Shown piece after piece: positions 42,943-52,399 of a DNA stretch of 64,000 nucleotides. The stretch is taken from the NCBI GenBank assembly GCA_902167325.1, contig LR632930.1, positions 248,001 through 312,000 on the forward strand, given 5' to 3'. A model generated the notes under the pieces. The model saw nothing but the letters and a program-made list of their open reading frames with translations, was not told where the DNA came from and made no database searches. How positions within the stretch are numbered: position 1 is the stretch's first letter; each line of letters begins with the position of its first letter. This DNA is from Chitinophaga pinensis. GTDB taxonomy: Bacteria; Bacteroidota; Bacteroidia; Chitinophagales; Chitinophagaceae. The position numbers were made by a program, and so were the translations under genes.

Positions 42943-44085
42943 TTATGCTTTGAGAACCTCCCTGGCGATCACGATCTTCTGGATCTCGCTGGTACCTTCA
43001 CCGATGGTACACAGCTTCGCGTCGCGATAGTATTTTTCTACAGGGAAGTCTTTGGTGTAGCCGTAACCACCAAACACCTGAACGGCTTCATTTGCGATGG
43101 ATACGGCTATTTCCGAAGTATAGTATTTGGCCATGGCGGCCTGCTTCGTCATAGGCATATGTTTATTCTTCATATCGGCAGCCTGCATGGTAAGCAGCTC
43201 TCCTGCTGCGATCTGTGTGGCCATATCCGCCAGCTTGAATGAAATACCCTGGAAGCTGGAAATCGGCTTGTCGAATTGATGGCGCTCCTGCGAATACTTC
43301 AAAGCCGCGTCGTAAGCACCTTTCGCTATGCCAAGCCCCAATGCTGCAATAGAGATACGTCCGCCGTCGAGTACTTTCATCGACTGAATGAATCCGTCAC
43401 CTTCCTTGCCAAGCATGTTAGCAGCAGGGATGCGGCAATTATCGAAGATCATTTCAGCTGTCTCTGATGCACGCATGCCGAGTTTGTTTTCTTTCTTCCC
43501 GCCGCTGAAACCCGGTGTTCCGCGCTCAACAACAAAGGCGGTCATACCATGACTGTCGCGCACATCACCCGTACGGGCAATTACTACTGCTACGTTGCCG
43601 CTTCTGCCATGTGTGATCCAGCATTTGGTGCCGTTGATCACCCATTCGTCGCCTTCCTTACGGGCGGTGCATTTCATGTTCATAGCGTCGGACCCGGTGT
43701 TGGGTTCCGTGAGGCCCCACGCTCCGATCCATTCGCCGGTGGCGAGCTTCGGGAGCCAGCGGTGCTTTTGCTCTTCATTCCCGAATTGCAGGATATGCCC
43801 TGTACACAAACTATTGTGCGCTGCAAGGCTCAGCCCGATAGCACCGCATATCCGCGATACTTCGCTGATCACTGTCACATATTCGAGATATCCGAGGCCG
43901 GAGCCGCCATAACTTTCCGGTACCAGCACGCCCATTAACCCCAGTTCTCCCATTTTACGAAACAGGTCGGCAGGGAAAGTCTGCGATTCGTCCCATTCCA
44001 TTAAATGCGGCTGGATGTTCGTTTTCCCGAAATCTTTAATCACTTGCGCAATCTGAAGTTGCATGTCCGTTGGCTGAAAATTCAT
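42943..44085 (-). CDS. Short/branched-chain-type acyl-CoA dehydrogenase
   Basis: A 380-residue FAD enzyme that desaturates acyl-CoA at the alpha-beta position, passing electrons to ETF. Seen are GLTEPNTGSDA and WITHGRSGN in the FAD-binding middle domain, RHQFDKPISSFQGISFKLADM, QVFGGYGYTKDFPVEKYYRDAK and the catalytic-type Glu363 in IGEGTSEIQ. That Glu position is typical of short-chain (butyryl) enzymes. The chain-length preference cannot be fixed from sequence. It is alone on the minus strand, 16 bp downstream of the ComEA-like gene, and may share its transcript. Its own terminator follows. Confidence 0.93.
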   Translation of the reverse strand: MNFQPTDMQLQIAQVIKDFGKTNIQPHLMEWDESQTFPADLFRKMGELGLMGVLVPESYGGSGLGYLEYVTVISEVSRICGAIGLSLAAHNSLCTGHILQFGNEEQKHRWLPKLATGEWIGAWGLTEPNTGSDAMNMKCTARKEGDEWVINGTKCWITHGRSGNVAVVIARTGDVRDSHGMTAFVVERGTPGFSGGKKENKLGMRASETAEMIFDNCRIPAANMLGKEGDGFIQSMKVLDGGRISIAALGLGIAKGAYDAALKYSQERHQFDKPISSFQGISFKLADMATQIAAGELLTMQAADMKNKHMPMTKQAAMAKYYTSEIAVSIANEAVQVFGGYGYTKDFPVEKYYRDAKLCTIGEGTSEIQKIVIAREVLKA

Positions 44086-44101
44086 AACCTGAAATCGTGT
44101 T

Positions 44102-44857
44102 TTAAGGGGCGATTAAGTATTTTTCAATTTTACGATAAATGGAGTCATTCACCAAAGGCAGTTTGCGGAGGTCATCGACCTGCCTGAAACGCCCGTTGGC
44201 ACTGCGAAAGCGGATGATGGCACGGGCCAATTTCGTGTTGATGTATGGATGATCGGCCAAAGATTTCTCATCTGTATCGTTGACATCGATCTTTCTTAGA
44301 GATTCGTTACCCAGTATCAGTAAAGGTTGAATTTTATTAAATACGGAATCCGGCAAACCGTAGGTTTCACCCACTTGTATGACACTATGGAAGCCCCCGA
44401 GCCGCTCCCGGAAGCGTACAATCCTCCCAGCATAGCCACTACCGATGTATGGTAACCGCTCCCATTCCGCACTGTCTGCCGTGTTGATATTTACTATTTC
44501 ATGCGCTTTTTTAAGCCGGTTTTTCTTCCATGCACTATCGCCCTGCCACGTCTTCCGAAAAGCACTATCCCGCCACCGGGATTTGCTGAAAGTACTATCG
44601 CGGCGATACCCCGGCCGTTTCCAGCTGGCGCGCATACTGTCATACTTCCGTGTTTTCTCCCGGGCACCTTCAGCCAGAAGAGCTGCCACGGCAAGCTCCG
44701 CCTGCGCCAGGCCTACAGTATCTTCAGCAGGTGGCGATGGGCGGATATGTGGCCACACGGCCGGTAAACATTGACAAATAAGAATGAGGATGAGCAGGCA
44801 GGCTATGCCCTGCCGTTCCCGGCGGGAAAAATCAAAAAAGGAGTCCGGCACAAACAA
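44102..44857 (-). CDS. ComEA-like helix-hairpin-helix protein
   Basis: A 251-residue protein with one N-terminal membrane helix (GIACLLILILICQCLPAVW) and two helix-hairpin-helix units at the C-terminus: NINTADSAEWERLPYIGSGYAGRIVRFRERLGGF (about 125-158) and VNDTDEKSLADHPYINTKLARAIIRFRSANGRF (about 190-222). The middle (about 60-115) is Arg/Lys/Ser-rich and probably disordered. ComEA-type proteins bind DNA in the periplasm during uptake. In Bacteroidota such proteins are common and their role in transformation is untested in most species. It lies just upstream of the acyl-CoA dehydrogenase. Confidence 0.85.
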   Translation of the reverse strand: MFVPDSFFDFSRRERQGIACLLILILICQCLPAVWPHIRPSPPAEDTVGLAQAELAVAALLAEGAREKTRKYDSMRASWKRPGYRRDSTFSKSRWRDSAFRKTWQGDSAWKKNRLKKAHEIVNINTADSAEWERLPYIGSGYAGRIVRFRERLGGFHSVIQVGETYGLPDSVFNKIQPLLILGNESLRKIDVNDTDEKSLADHPYINTKLARAIIRFRSANGRFRQVDDLRKLPLVNDSIYRKIEKYLIAP

Positions 44858-44891
44858 TGGTTTTATTATGCCGAATGTAAAGATTATTTGA

Positions 44892-45656
44892 TTACAAAAT
44901 TACTTCAAGCCCATCGTATGCGAGGTGCATACCTTCCGGCAATGTAGGCTCCACCTCTGCATGTAACCCAAGCTGGTGGCTGATGTGTGTAAATAAGACT
45001 GTCGGTACTTCCAACTCCCGGCCTAATTCGATGGCTTCATCAAGCGTGAAATGCGAGATGTGCTTTTCACGACGCAGCGCATTCAGTACCAGCACTTTCG
45101 AACCGCGGATTTTCTCCTTTTCTTCAGGTGCAATGAAATTAGCGTCGGTAATGTAGGTGAAGTCGCCGAACCGGAAGCCCAGTACCGGCATTTTATGATG
45201 CAGGACATTTACGGGCGTAAATCTCAGTCCGTTCACGGAAAATGCTTCGCCGCCAATGGTTTGGAGGTTCAGTTCCGGAATGCCGGGGTACTTGAAATCC
45301 GCGAAAGCATAGGAGAATTCGCGGATGATGACATCCTGCGAATATTCTGAGGCGTAAATATCGATGGGTTGCTGCTGAAAATAGTTGAAAGCGCGGATAT
45401 CGTCCATCCCGGCAATATGATCTTTATGGGAATGGGTGATAACCACGGCATCGAGGCGCTTTACCTGTGCGCGGAGCATCTGGTAGCGGAAATCGGGAGT
45501 GGTATCGATCACGATATTGCCGGCGGTTTCGTCGGAGATCATGATACTGCTGCGCAGCCGGTTGTCGCGCGGGTCTTTGGAAGCACAAACCGGGCATGGA
45601 CAGGCGATGACCGGCACTCCCTGCGAGGTGCCTGTGCCAAGGAAAGTTACTTTCAC
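44892..45656 (-). CDS. PhnP-like MBL-fold metallo-hydrolase
   Basis: A 254-residue metallo-beta-lactamase-fold enzyme. The metal motif HSHKDH (His75, His77, Asp79, His80) is intact, with the GTGTSQGVP start and a CPC-x2-C cluster (Cys19, Cys21, Cys24) that in PhnP holds a structural zinc. Also present are DFTYITDANFI and a late VLFTHISHQLGLH histidine. Related enzymes cleave cyclic phosphodiesters such as phosphoribosyl cyclic phosphate, but no C-P lyase genes are nearby, so the substrate is open. Its start overlaps the previous gene by 4 bp (ATGA), so they are translationally coupled. Confidence 0.88.
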   Translation of the reverse strand: MKVTFLGTGTSQGVPVIACPCPVCASKDPRDNRLRSSIMISDETAGNIVIDTTPDFRYQMLRAQVKRLDAVVITHSHKDHIAGMDDIRAFNYFQQQPIDIYASEYSQDVIIREFSYAFADFKYPGIPELNLQTIGGEAFSVNGLRFTPVNVLHHKMPVLGFRFGDFTYITDANFIAPEEKEKIRGSKVLVLNALRREKHISHFTLDEAIELGRELEVPTVLFTHISHQLGLHAEVEPTLPEGMHLAYDGLEVIL

Positions 45657-46036
45657 GGCTGTGGTGTTTCCGGGTTTTCGTTAGCAGTTTCGTCTGTATC
45701 TTTTTCCCCGGCCTCATCTTTCGCGGCGGCGTCCTTCCCTGCTTTGATAGCTTCTTCCTTCAGGGCTTCCGCCTTGCTGTCGAGCACCTGGCGGTAGAGT
45801 TTCTGTGAATCCGGGGTAAGGAAACCCTCTTCCAGTGTGATGGCCGGCAGGATGTCTAGCAAAGCATTGATGCGCCCTTCCACGTTCAGGAATTTGTTCA
45901 CCACCACTACTTTCTTATGTTCCAGAATGCAGTAGCCGGAGTTAAACGTTCCCTTTTCGAAACGAATGATATATTTCGCCTCGTCAAATATCTTTTCCAG
46001 CTTCGCCAGGTTGTTGGGGGTACTCTTCAGGTTCAT
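45653..46036 (-). CDS. Conserved protein of unknown function
   Basis: A 127-residue protein. Residues 1-80 (NNLAKLEKIFDEAKYIIRFEKGTF, then YCILEHKKVVVVNKFLNVEGRINALLDILP) look like a compact alpha/beta domain. The C-terminal 45 residues are charged and low in complexity (AKDEAGEKDTDETANENPETPQP). It has no signal peptide. I recall similar proteins next to porX in Bacteroidota but know no function. It is 21 bp after porX and overlaps the PhnP-like gene by 4 bp, so it is one operon with both. Confidence 0.72.
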   Translation of the reverse strand: MNLKSTPNNLAKLEKIFDEAKYIIRFEKGTFNSGYCILEHKKVVVVNKFLNVEGRINALLDILPAITLEEGFLTPDSQKLYRQVLDSKAEALKEEAIKAGKDAAAKDEAGEKDTDETANENPETPQP

Positions 46037-46057
46037 ATGTTCTCTCCCGTTGTTTTT

Positions 46058-47611
46058 CTATTTGCTCACCATCCGCGCTACCGGCACAATCATCTCTTCG
46101 AGTGAAATACCGCCATGCTGGAAGGTGTTGCGATAATAGTTAACAAAATAATTATAATTGTTCGGATAGCAGAGGTATCCGTCTTCGCGGGCAAAGATAT
46201 AAGAAGAATTGACATTAGGCCTCGGCAGCCCGGCATCTTTCGGATCGCGGAATGCGAGCACCTCCTTTGGATCGTAGTTCAGATTCCGCCCGTGCTTATA
46301 GCGCAGGTTAGTGGTGGTCTGTTTATCTCCTATCACTTTCACCGGTGTTTTTACCCGTACCGATCCATGATCCGTGGCTATTATCAGGTTGATCTTCTTA
46401 TCGGCAATCTTCTTTAATGCCTGATGCAGCGGCGAATGCTCAAACCAGCTGGTGGTGATGGAGCGGTAGCTCACTTCGTCGCCCGCGAGTTCTTTGAGCA
46501 CTTCCATTTCCGTACGGGCATGGCTGAGCATATCCACGAAGTTATAAACGACAATGTTGAGCGGATAGTTCAGCATATTATGAATGTTATTGACGAGATG
46601 CTGTCCGTCTGCATGATGGGTCACCTTGGTATAGGAAAACCGCGGGTCCATTTTAAGACGGGCCAGCTGGGCAGCCATGAATGACTCTTCGTACAGGTTC
46701 TTCCCTCCTTCTTCATCATCATTCTTCCACTCTTCCGGAAACTTTGCTTCGATATCTATAGGCAGCATACCGGCAAAAATGGCGTTGCGGGAATATTGGG
46801 TGGAGGTGGGGAGGATGCTGTAAAACGTATCTTCCTCCACAAGCCGGAACGTTTCGGAGAAGATGGGCTGAATGGCTTTCCATTGGTCCAGCCGCAGGTT
46901 ATCGATCAGTATAAAGAAGTTGGGTACAGCAGGATCCAGCAGAGGCACCACCTTCTTTGAGAAAAGGGTATGGCTCATGATGGGAGCACCTTTGGCGTTG
47001 GGGGCCATCCAGTCGGAATAATTCCGGTTAATGAACTTGGCGAATTCGGTATTGGCTTCCGCTTTCTGCGATTGGAGTACTTCCAGCATTTCCGGACTGT
47101 CCGATTTTGCCATTTCCATTTCCCAGTACACAAGCTTTTTATAGATATCCGCCCATTCTTCATGGTTAGGATTATCGTTCAGGGCCATGAAGAGCGTTCG
47201 GAACTGTTGCTGGTATGCCGTGGTGGTTTTCTCTGCCACAAGCCGCTTATTGTCGATGATCTTTTTAAGGGAGAGCAACACCTGGTTAGGGTTCACCGGT
47301 TTGATGAGGTAATCGGTGATCTGCGAACCAATAGCGTCATCCATGACGTTTTCCGCCTCATTTTTGGTGATCATGACAACGGGGATCTGCTGGTTGATCT
47401 CTTTGATCTTGCCCAGCGTTTCCAGTCCGGTAATACCCGGCATGGATTCGTCGAGCAGTACCACGTCCACAATGTTTTCCTTCAGGAATTCAAGCGCGTC
47501 GTACCCGTTGGTGAGGGCGGAAACCTTGTATCCTTTATTTTCCAGGAAGATGATCTGCGATTTGAGGGAATCGATTTCATCGTCGACCCAGAGTATGTTG
47601 ATTTGGTTCAT
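46058..47611 (-). CDS. porX: PorX-type response regulator with PglZ domain
   Basis: A 517-residue two-component regulator. The receiver domain has acidic Asp10 and Asp11, phosphoacceptor Asp54 in LLDESMPG, and Lys104 in YLIKP. The C-terminal half (about 200-510) is a PglZ-type alkaline-phosphatase-like domain (FFILIDNLRLDQW, ILPTSTQYSRNAIFAG, ATDHGSVRV, RYKHGRNL). This architecture is PorX, which with the histidine kinase PorY controls type IX secretion and gliding genes in Porphyromonas and Flavobacterium; PglZ of PorX hydrolyses oligonucleotides in published work. No porY gene is in the window, and the kinase is usually unlinked. All phosphorylation and catalytic residues visible appear intact. 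Confidence 0.93.
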   Translation of the reverse strand: MNQINILWVDDEIDSLKSQIIFLENKGYKVSALTNGYDALEFLKENIVDVVLLDESMPGITGLETLGKIKEINQQIPVVMITKNEAENVMDDAIGSQITDYLIKPVNPNQVLLSLKKIIDNKRLVAEKTTTAYQQQFRTLFMALNDNPNHEEWADIYKKLVYWEMEMAKSDSPEMLEVLQSQKAEANTEFAKFINRNYSDWMAPNAKGAPIMSHTLFSKKVVPLLDPAVPNFFILIDNLRLDQWKAIQPIFSETFRLVEEDTFYSILPTSTQYSRNAIFAGMLPIDIEAKFPEEWKNDDEEGGKNLYEESFMAAQLARLKMDPRFSYTKVTHHADGQHLVNNIHNMLNYPLNIVVYNFVDMLSHARTEMEVLKELAGDEVSYRSITTSWFEHSPLHQALKKIADKKINLIIATDHGSVRVKTPVKVIGDKQTTTNLRYKHGRNLNYDPKEVLAFRDPKDAGLPRPNVNSSYIFAREDGYLCYPNNYNYFVNYYRNTFQHGGISLEEMIVPVARMVSK

Positions 47612-47738
47612 GTATACGAATTACGAATTAATTTAGAATATATTGGCAATTATTTGGATACGGTCAAAAATCGTACCCGTGCGGCATTAAAACGCGGAAC
47701 AGAGGCTTCCGGTTCAGCGAAAGTTAGCAGGGATGGCG

Positions 47739-47746
47739 TAGATTTG
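47739..47746 (+). promoter_or_regulatory. -7 box of the HD-hydrolase promoter
   Basis: TAGATTTG is an exact TAnnTTTG match 25 bp before ATG 47772. The region upstream (TTAG near 47723) offers only a weak -33 partner. It supports a short leader. Confidence 0.45.
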
Positions 47747-47771
47747 TACCGTCCGATTATAAAATAACTGA

Positions 47772-48998
47772 ATGACTGACCGTAAACGCAAGATTGTGAA
47801 CGACCCCGTGTACGGGTTTATCACAATTGATCATCCATTGATTTTCAGCCTCATTTCGCACCCGTATTACCAGCGGTTGCGGCGGATACACCAGATGGCA
47901 CTTGCTCACCTGGTATACCCGGGCGCCATGCACACACGGTTTCATCACAGTATGGGTGCTTATCACCTGATGAGCTGTGCCCTGGCTGAACTGAAGGGAA
48001 AAGGGGTAGATATTTCGGAGGATGAAGAGGTGGCGGCAAAAATGGCCATATTATTGCATGACATAGGCCATGGGCCATATTCCCATGCTTTGGAGCATAC
48101 ATTGGTGGAGGGCGTTTCTCACGAAGAAATATCCCAGTTGCTGATGCAGGAACTCAACCGCGAAATGGATGGCGCCCTGAACCTTACTTTGGAGATATTT
48201 AACGACCGGTATCATAAAAAATTCCTGCACCAGCTGGTTTCCAGCCAGTTAGACGTAGACAGGATGGATTACCTGAGCCGCGACAGCTTTTACACCGGAG
48301 TTTCCGAAGGCGTAATTTCTTACGACAGGATCATCAAAATGCTGACGGTGGCAAACGGAGAACTGATGGTGGAGGAAAAGGGTATTTATTCCATAGAGAA
48401 GTTCATTGTGGCGCGGCGGCTCATGTACTGGCAGGTATATCTGCATAAAACGGTACTGAGCGCGGAAAATATGCTGGTGAAGGTGTTGCAGCGGGCCAAG
48501 GAGCTTGCGGGTCAGGGAGCGGAATTATTTGCCTCCCCAGCCCTGCGGTACTTCCTGTACAGCCAAACCGGCCGGCAGGAATTTGAACGTGACCCGGCTG
48601 TACTGGCGCAATTCTGCCTGCTGGATGATTACGATATCATGGGAGCGGTGAAGGTTTGGGCCGGGCATTCAGACAAAACGCTCAGTACCTTGTGCCATTG
48701 GCTGGTAAACCGTCAACTTTTCAAGGTAACACTCCGGAACGACCCTTTCGGGGCGGAAGAAGTGGCTGCCTTACGGGAAAAAGCACAGAAAGTGATGGGG
48801 CTTACCCCGAAGGAAGCGGAATATTTCGTATTTACCGACGCTGCCAGCCTGAAAGCGTATGATGCTGAAGATGAAAAGATTAACATATTATATAAGGACG
48901 GCAACGTGCGGGATATTTCTTCTATAGACAATGCACTCGTATCGCATACTTTAGCAAGACCGATAAAAAAATTCTACATTTGTCATCCAAAATTCTAG
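47772..48998 (+). CDS. HD-domain phosphohydrolase (dNTPase-like)
   Basis: A 408-residue HD-superfamily protein. The N-terminal HTRFHHSMGAYHLM and LLHDIGHGPYSHALEH give the H...HD metal triad, and QLDVDRMDYLSRDSFYTGV supplies the final Asp, as in dGTP triphosphohydrolases and SAMHD1-like enzymes. The middle part has an arm helix, and the C-terminal 130 residues are less conserved. It is likely cytoplasmic and hydrolyses deoxynucleotides or a similar phosphoester. It is divergent from porX and is followed after 92 bp by lpxD. An exact -7 box (48975-48982) for lpxD lies within its last codons. Confidence 0.88.
   Translation: MTDRKRKIVNDPVYGFITIDHPLIFSLISHPYYQRLRRIHQMALAHLVYPGAMHTRFHHSMGAYHLMSCALAELKGKGVDISEDEEVAAKMAILLHDIGHGPYSHALEHTLVEGVSHEEISQLLMQELNREMDGALNLTLEIFNDRYHKKFLHQLVSSQLDVDRMDYLSRDSFYTGVSEGVISYDRIIKMLTVANGELMVEEKGIYSIEKFIVARRLMYWQVYLHKTVLSAENMLVKVLQRAKELAGQGAELFASPALRYFLYSQTGRQEFERDPAVLAQFCLLDDYDIMGAVKVWAGHSDKTLSTLCHWLVNRQLFKVTLRNDPFGAEEVAALREKAQKVMGLTPKEAEYFVFTDAASLKAYDAEDEKINILYKDGNVRDISSIDNALVSHTLARPIKKFYICHPKF
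48950..48982 (+). promoter_or_regulatory. Promoter of the lpxD operon
   Basis: TTTAG at 48950-48954 and TACATTTG at 48975-48982 match the Bacteroidota -33 (TTTG-like) and exact -7 (TAnnTTTG) boxes with 20 bp between. This is the best two-box promoter I see in the window. It lies inside the 3' end of the HD gene and gives a leader of about 100 nt before lpxD. Confidence 0.55.
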
Positions 48999-49090
48999 GC
49001 TAACAACGTTTTATACGAACTTAACATGTTAGTGAATCCATTCATATTAGCCGGAGGCGGCCTGGAAGGTAACTTTTTCAAATTATAACT

Positions 49091-50146
49091 ATGCAATTCA
49101 GCGCATTACAGCTGGCTACCATACTGAACGGTAAGCTGGAGGGGGACCCGGAAGTGAAAGTGCACAATATCGCCAAGATAGAGGAGGCAGGGGACGGCAT
49201 GTTAAGTTTCATCGCCAATCCTAAGTATGAAGAGTTTATTTATACTACCCAGGCATCTATCCTCATCGTGAACGATACTTTGGAGATCGACCGGCCGGTG
49301 AAGCCTACGCTTATCCGCGTAAAGGACGCTTACAGCTCATTTGCCCTGCTGCTGGAGAAATATCAGCAAATGGTAGGCGCGGGCGCTAAAACAGGCATCC
49401 AGGAGCCTTCTCATGTGCCTGCCACGGTAAAAATGGGAACCGGGGTGTTCATCGGCGCATTTGCCTACCTCGGTGAAAATGTGCAGCTGGGCGACAATGT
49501 GAAGATTTATCCCGGGGTTTACCTGGGCGACGGGGTGAAGATCGGCAGCAATTCCGTACTGTACCCCGGCGTAAAAGTATATGACAACTGTGTGCTGGGT
49601 AATCGTGTTATTCTCCATGCCGGCTGTGTAATCGGGGGAGATGGCTTTGGTTTTGCCCCGCAGGCCGACGGTTCCTATAAAAAAGTGCCCCAGGTTGGGA
49701 ACGTAGTGATCCATGATGATGTGGAGATTGGAGCGAATACGACCATCGACCGTGCTACCATGGGCTCCACCGTGATCCTTTCCGGTGTGAAACTCGATAA
49801 CCTGATCCAGATCGCCCACAATGTGGAGATCGGGCAGAATACGGTAATTGCAGCTCAATCGGGCATTTCCGGCAGTACAAAGATCGGCAGGAACTGTGTT
49901 ATCGGCGGGCAGGTTGGCATCGTAGGGCATATCCAGATCGCCGACGGCACCCGGATCAATGCTCAGAGCGGGCTTTCCAAGTCAATCACCACGCCTAATA
50001 CCGCCCTTACCGGCTCTCCGGCGTATGATTATAAAAGTTCACTGAAAAGTCAGGCAATTTTTAGAAATTTGCCGGAACTGGAAAAACGGGTTAAAGAACT
50101 CGAAGATATGGTGAAACAGCTGCTGGCCGAAAAAGCCGGTGTGTAA
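49091..50146 (+). CDS. lpxD: UDP-3-O-acylglucosamine N-acyltransferase
   Basis: A 351-residue enzyme that adds the second acyl chain to UDP-3-O-acyl-glucosamine in lipid A synthesis. N-terminal uridine-binding domain (about 1-105), then a left-handed beta-helix of hexapeptide repeats ([43 protein letters not shown] with the catalytic-type His, [14 protein letters not shown]) and a C-terminal helix ([16 protein letters not shown]). Full length. It heads the lpxD-lpxC/fabZ-lpxA operon, 30 bp before the next gene. Confidence 0.96.
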   Translation: MQFSALQLATILNGKLEGDPEVKVHNIAKIEEAGDGMLSFIANPKYEEFIYTTQASILIVNDTLEIDRPVKPTLIRVKDAYSSFALLLEKYQQMVGAGAKTGIQEPSHVPATVKMGTGVFIGAFAYLGENVQLGDNVKIYPGVYLGDGVKIGSNSVLYPGVKVYDNCVLGNRVILHAGCVIGGDGFGFAPQADGSYKKVPQVGNVVIHDDVEIGANTTIDRATMGSTVILSGVKLDNLIQIAHNVEIGQNTVIAAQSGISGSTKIGRNCVIGGQVGIVGHIQIADGTRINAQSGLSKSITTPNTALTGSPAYDYKSSLKSQAIFRNLPELEKRVKELEDMVKQLLAEKAGV

Positions 50147-50176
50147 TTATAAAACGAAACTGAATACGTAGCTATA

Positions 50177-51589
50177 ATGATGGACACTCAGCAACAGAAC
50201 CAGCAGTCCCTGAAAGGCCCTGTGACCATTTCAGGTGTTGGTTTGCATACAGGCGCGCATGTGAACATGACCCTCAAGCCGGCGATGCCCGGCTTCGGTA
50301 TTAAATTCCAACGCATCGACCTTCCGGATCAGCCTATCGTTAAAGCAGATGTGGATTATGTGGTAGATACCGCACGCGGTACCACCCTCGAGCATAACGG
50401 CGCCCGCGTCAGTACTGTTGAGCACATCCTCGCAGCACTGGTAGGCATGGGCGTAGATAACGTGCTGATCGAGCTTAACGGCCCTGAGATCCCCATTATG
50501 GACGGATCCTCCCTCCCCTTCATCGAACTGATCGAAGAAGTAGGCATTCAGGAACAGGACGCTAAAAAGATCTGGTACTCCATCGATACCAATATCAATT
50601 ACTACGACGAAGTAAAGAAAGTGGAAATGGTAGCACTGCCTGCAGTGGATTACCGCATTACCACCCTCATCGACTTCAACTCTCCCGTACTCGGCACCCA
50701 ACATGCCAATCTGAAGAGCCTCGCTGAATTCAAGAAAGACATCGCCCCCTGCCGCACCTTCGTTTTCCTCCACGAACTCGAATACCTGCTGGCGAACAAC
50801 CTCATTAAAGGAGGCGATATCAACAACGCTATCGTAGTGGTAGATCGTGCGGTAAGCCAGGACGAACTGAACAGGCTCGCCAAAGCGTTCGACCGTGCAG
50901 AGATCTCCGTTCACCAGCGCGAAGGTATCCTGAACAACGCCCAGCTCCACTTCCCCAACGAACCGGCCCGCCACAAACTGCTGGATATCGTAGGCGATCT
51001 GGCACTCATCGGCTATCCCATCAAGGCACATATCATTGCCAACCGTCCCGGTCACGCTTCCAACGTGGAGTTTGCCCGTAAGATCAAGGCTTATATCAAA
51101 AAGAACAAGCATAACCGCGACGTTCCCATTTACGATCCTAACCAGCCTGCTATCTACGATATCAACCGTATCGTAAAAACCATGCCGCACCGTTACCCGA
51201 TGCTGCTGGTAGACAAGATCATTGAGCTGAGCGACACGCAGGTGGTAGGTATCAAAAACGTGACTTTCAACGAGCAGATCTTCCAGGGGCACTTCCCCAA
51301 CAACCCGGTTATGCCCGGCGTTCTGATCTGCGAGGCGCTGGCACAGGTAGGCGGCATCCTCGCCCTCAACCCCAAGCCGGACCCTGAAAACTACGACACC
51401 TATTTCCTTAAGATCGATAACTGCAAATTCAAGCAAAAAGTACTTCCCGGAGATACCATGGTACTGAAAATGGAGCTGCTCAGCCCCATCCGCAGAGGCC
51501 TGGTGGAAATGCGCGGAACCGCTTTCGTAGGTAACAAAGTTGTTACGGAAGCAGACATGGTAGCTCAAATTGTAAAACGCGAAGGATAA
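50177..51589 (+). CDS. lpxC-fabZ: Fused LpxC deacetylase and FabZ dehydratase
   Basis: A 470-residue fusion. Residues 10-310 are the zinc-dependent UDP-3-O-acyl-GlcNAc deacetylase LpxC (GVGLHTGAHVNMTLKPA, STVEHILAALVGMGVDN with zinc His, ARHKLLDIVGDLALIG). Residues 325-470 are the 3-hydroxyacyl-ACP dehydratase FabZ (MPHRYPMLLVDKI, QGHFPNNPVMPGVLICEALAQVGG with catalytic His). One polypeptide thus links the committed lipid A step to fatty-acid elongation. The fusion is a normal feature of Bacteroidota. LpxA follows after 9 bp. Confidence 0.97.
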   Translation: MMDTQQQNQQSLKGPVTISGVGLHTGAHVNMTLKPAMPGFGIKFQRIDLPDQPIVKADVDYVVDTARGTTLEHNGARVSTVEHILAALVGMGVDNVLIELNGPEIPIMDGSSLPFIELIEEVGIQEQDAKKIWYSIDTNINYYDEVKKVEMVALPAVDYRITTLIDFNSPVLGTQHANLKSLAEFKKDIAPCRTFVFLHELEYLLANNLIKGGDINNAIVVVDRAVSQDELNRLAKAFDRAEISVHQREGILNNAQLHFPNEPARHKLLDIVGDLALIGYPIKAHIIANRPGHASNVEFARKIKAYIKKNKHNRDVPIYDPNQPAIYDINRIVKTMPHRYPMLLVDKIIELSDTQVVGIKNVTFNEQIFQGHFPNNPVMPGVLICEALAQVGGILALNPKPDPENYDTYFLKIDNCKFKQKVLPGDTMVLKMELLSPIRRGLVEMRGTAFVGNKVVTEADMVAQIVKREG

Positions 51590-51598
51590 AATAAAAGC

Positions 51599-52399
51599 AT
51601 GATTCATCCGCTCACATACATCCACCCGGACGCCAAAGTAGCGCCCAACGTAAAAATCGATCCTTTTACCGTTATTCATAAAAATGTAGAGATCGGGGAA
51701 GGCACCTGGATCGGTTCGAATGTGACCGTCATGGAAGGGGCCCGTATCGGCAAAAACTGCCGCATCTTCCCCGGAGCGGTGATCGCCGCCATTCCGCAGG
51801 ACCTCAAGTTCGAAGGTGAGGAAACCCTCGTGGAAATCGGCAATAACACCACCATCCGCGAATACGTTACTGTTAACCGTGGTACCAAGGACCGCTGGAA
51901 AACATCCATCGGAAACAACTGCCTGATCATGGCATACAGCCACATCGCGCACGATTGCACCGTTGGTAACTACTGCGTATTCTCCAACAATACCACCCTC
52001 GCCGGGCACATCACCATCGGTGATCACGTGGTACTGGCGGGAATGGTTGCGGTTCAGCAGTTCTGCAAAGTGGGCAACCACGCTTTCGTAACCGGCGGCT
52101 CCCTCGTTCGTAAAGACGTTCCGCCTTATGTGAAAGCAGCACGCGAACCACTGTCTTACGTTGGCGTAAACTCAATCGGTCTCAAACGCAGAGGATTTTC
52201 CCTGGAAAAGATCAACCACATCCTGGACATCTACCGCATCCTCTTCGTTAAAGGCAACAATATTTCCAAAGCCATCCGCATCATCGAAGCCGAATTCCCC
52301 GCCACGGACGAAAGGGACGAGATCCTTTCCTTCATCCGCGACTCTGGCCGCGGCATCATGAGAGGATATAGCACCCGGGCGAATGACGATCTCGCTTAA
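51599..52399 (+). CDS. lpxA: UDP-N-acetylglucosamine acyltransferase
   Basis: A 266-residue trimeric acyltransferase that performs the first step of lipid A synthesis. Hexapeptide repeats form the beta-helix (VEIGEGTWIGSNVTVMEGARIGKNCRI, IGNNTTIREYVTVNRGT, GNYCVFSNNTTLAGHITIGDHVVLAG). The catalytic His lies in IMAYSHIAHDCTVGN, and a helical C-terminus follows. Full length. The next gene (ABC ATPase) starts inside its 3' end with a 17-bp overlap. Confidence 0.97.
   Translation: MIHPLTYIHPDAKVAPNVKIDPFTVIHKNVEIGEGTWIGSNVTVMEGARIGKNCRIFPGAVIAAIPQDLKFEGEETLVEIGNNTTIREYVTVNRGTKDRWKTSIGNNCLIMAYSHIAHDCTVGNYCVFSNNTTLAGHITIGDHVVLAGMVAVQQFCKVGNHAFVTGGSLVRKDVPPYVKAAREPLSYVGVNSIGLKRRGFSLEKINHILDIYRILFVKGNNISKAIRIIEAEFPATDERDEILSFIRDSGRGIMRGYSTRANDDLA

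Noticed and set aside
50231..52081. 616-codon minus-strand frame opposite lpxC-fabZ and lpxA
   Set aside because: Lies entirely opposite two conserved enzymes and crosses their junction; a codon-bias shadow.
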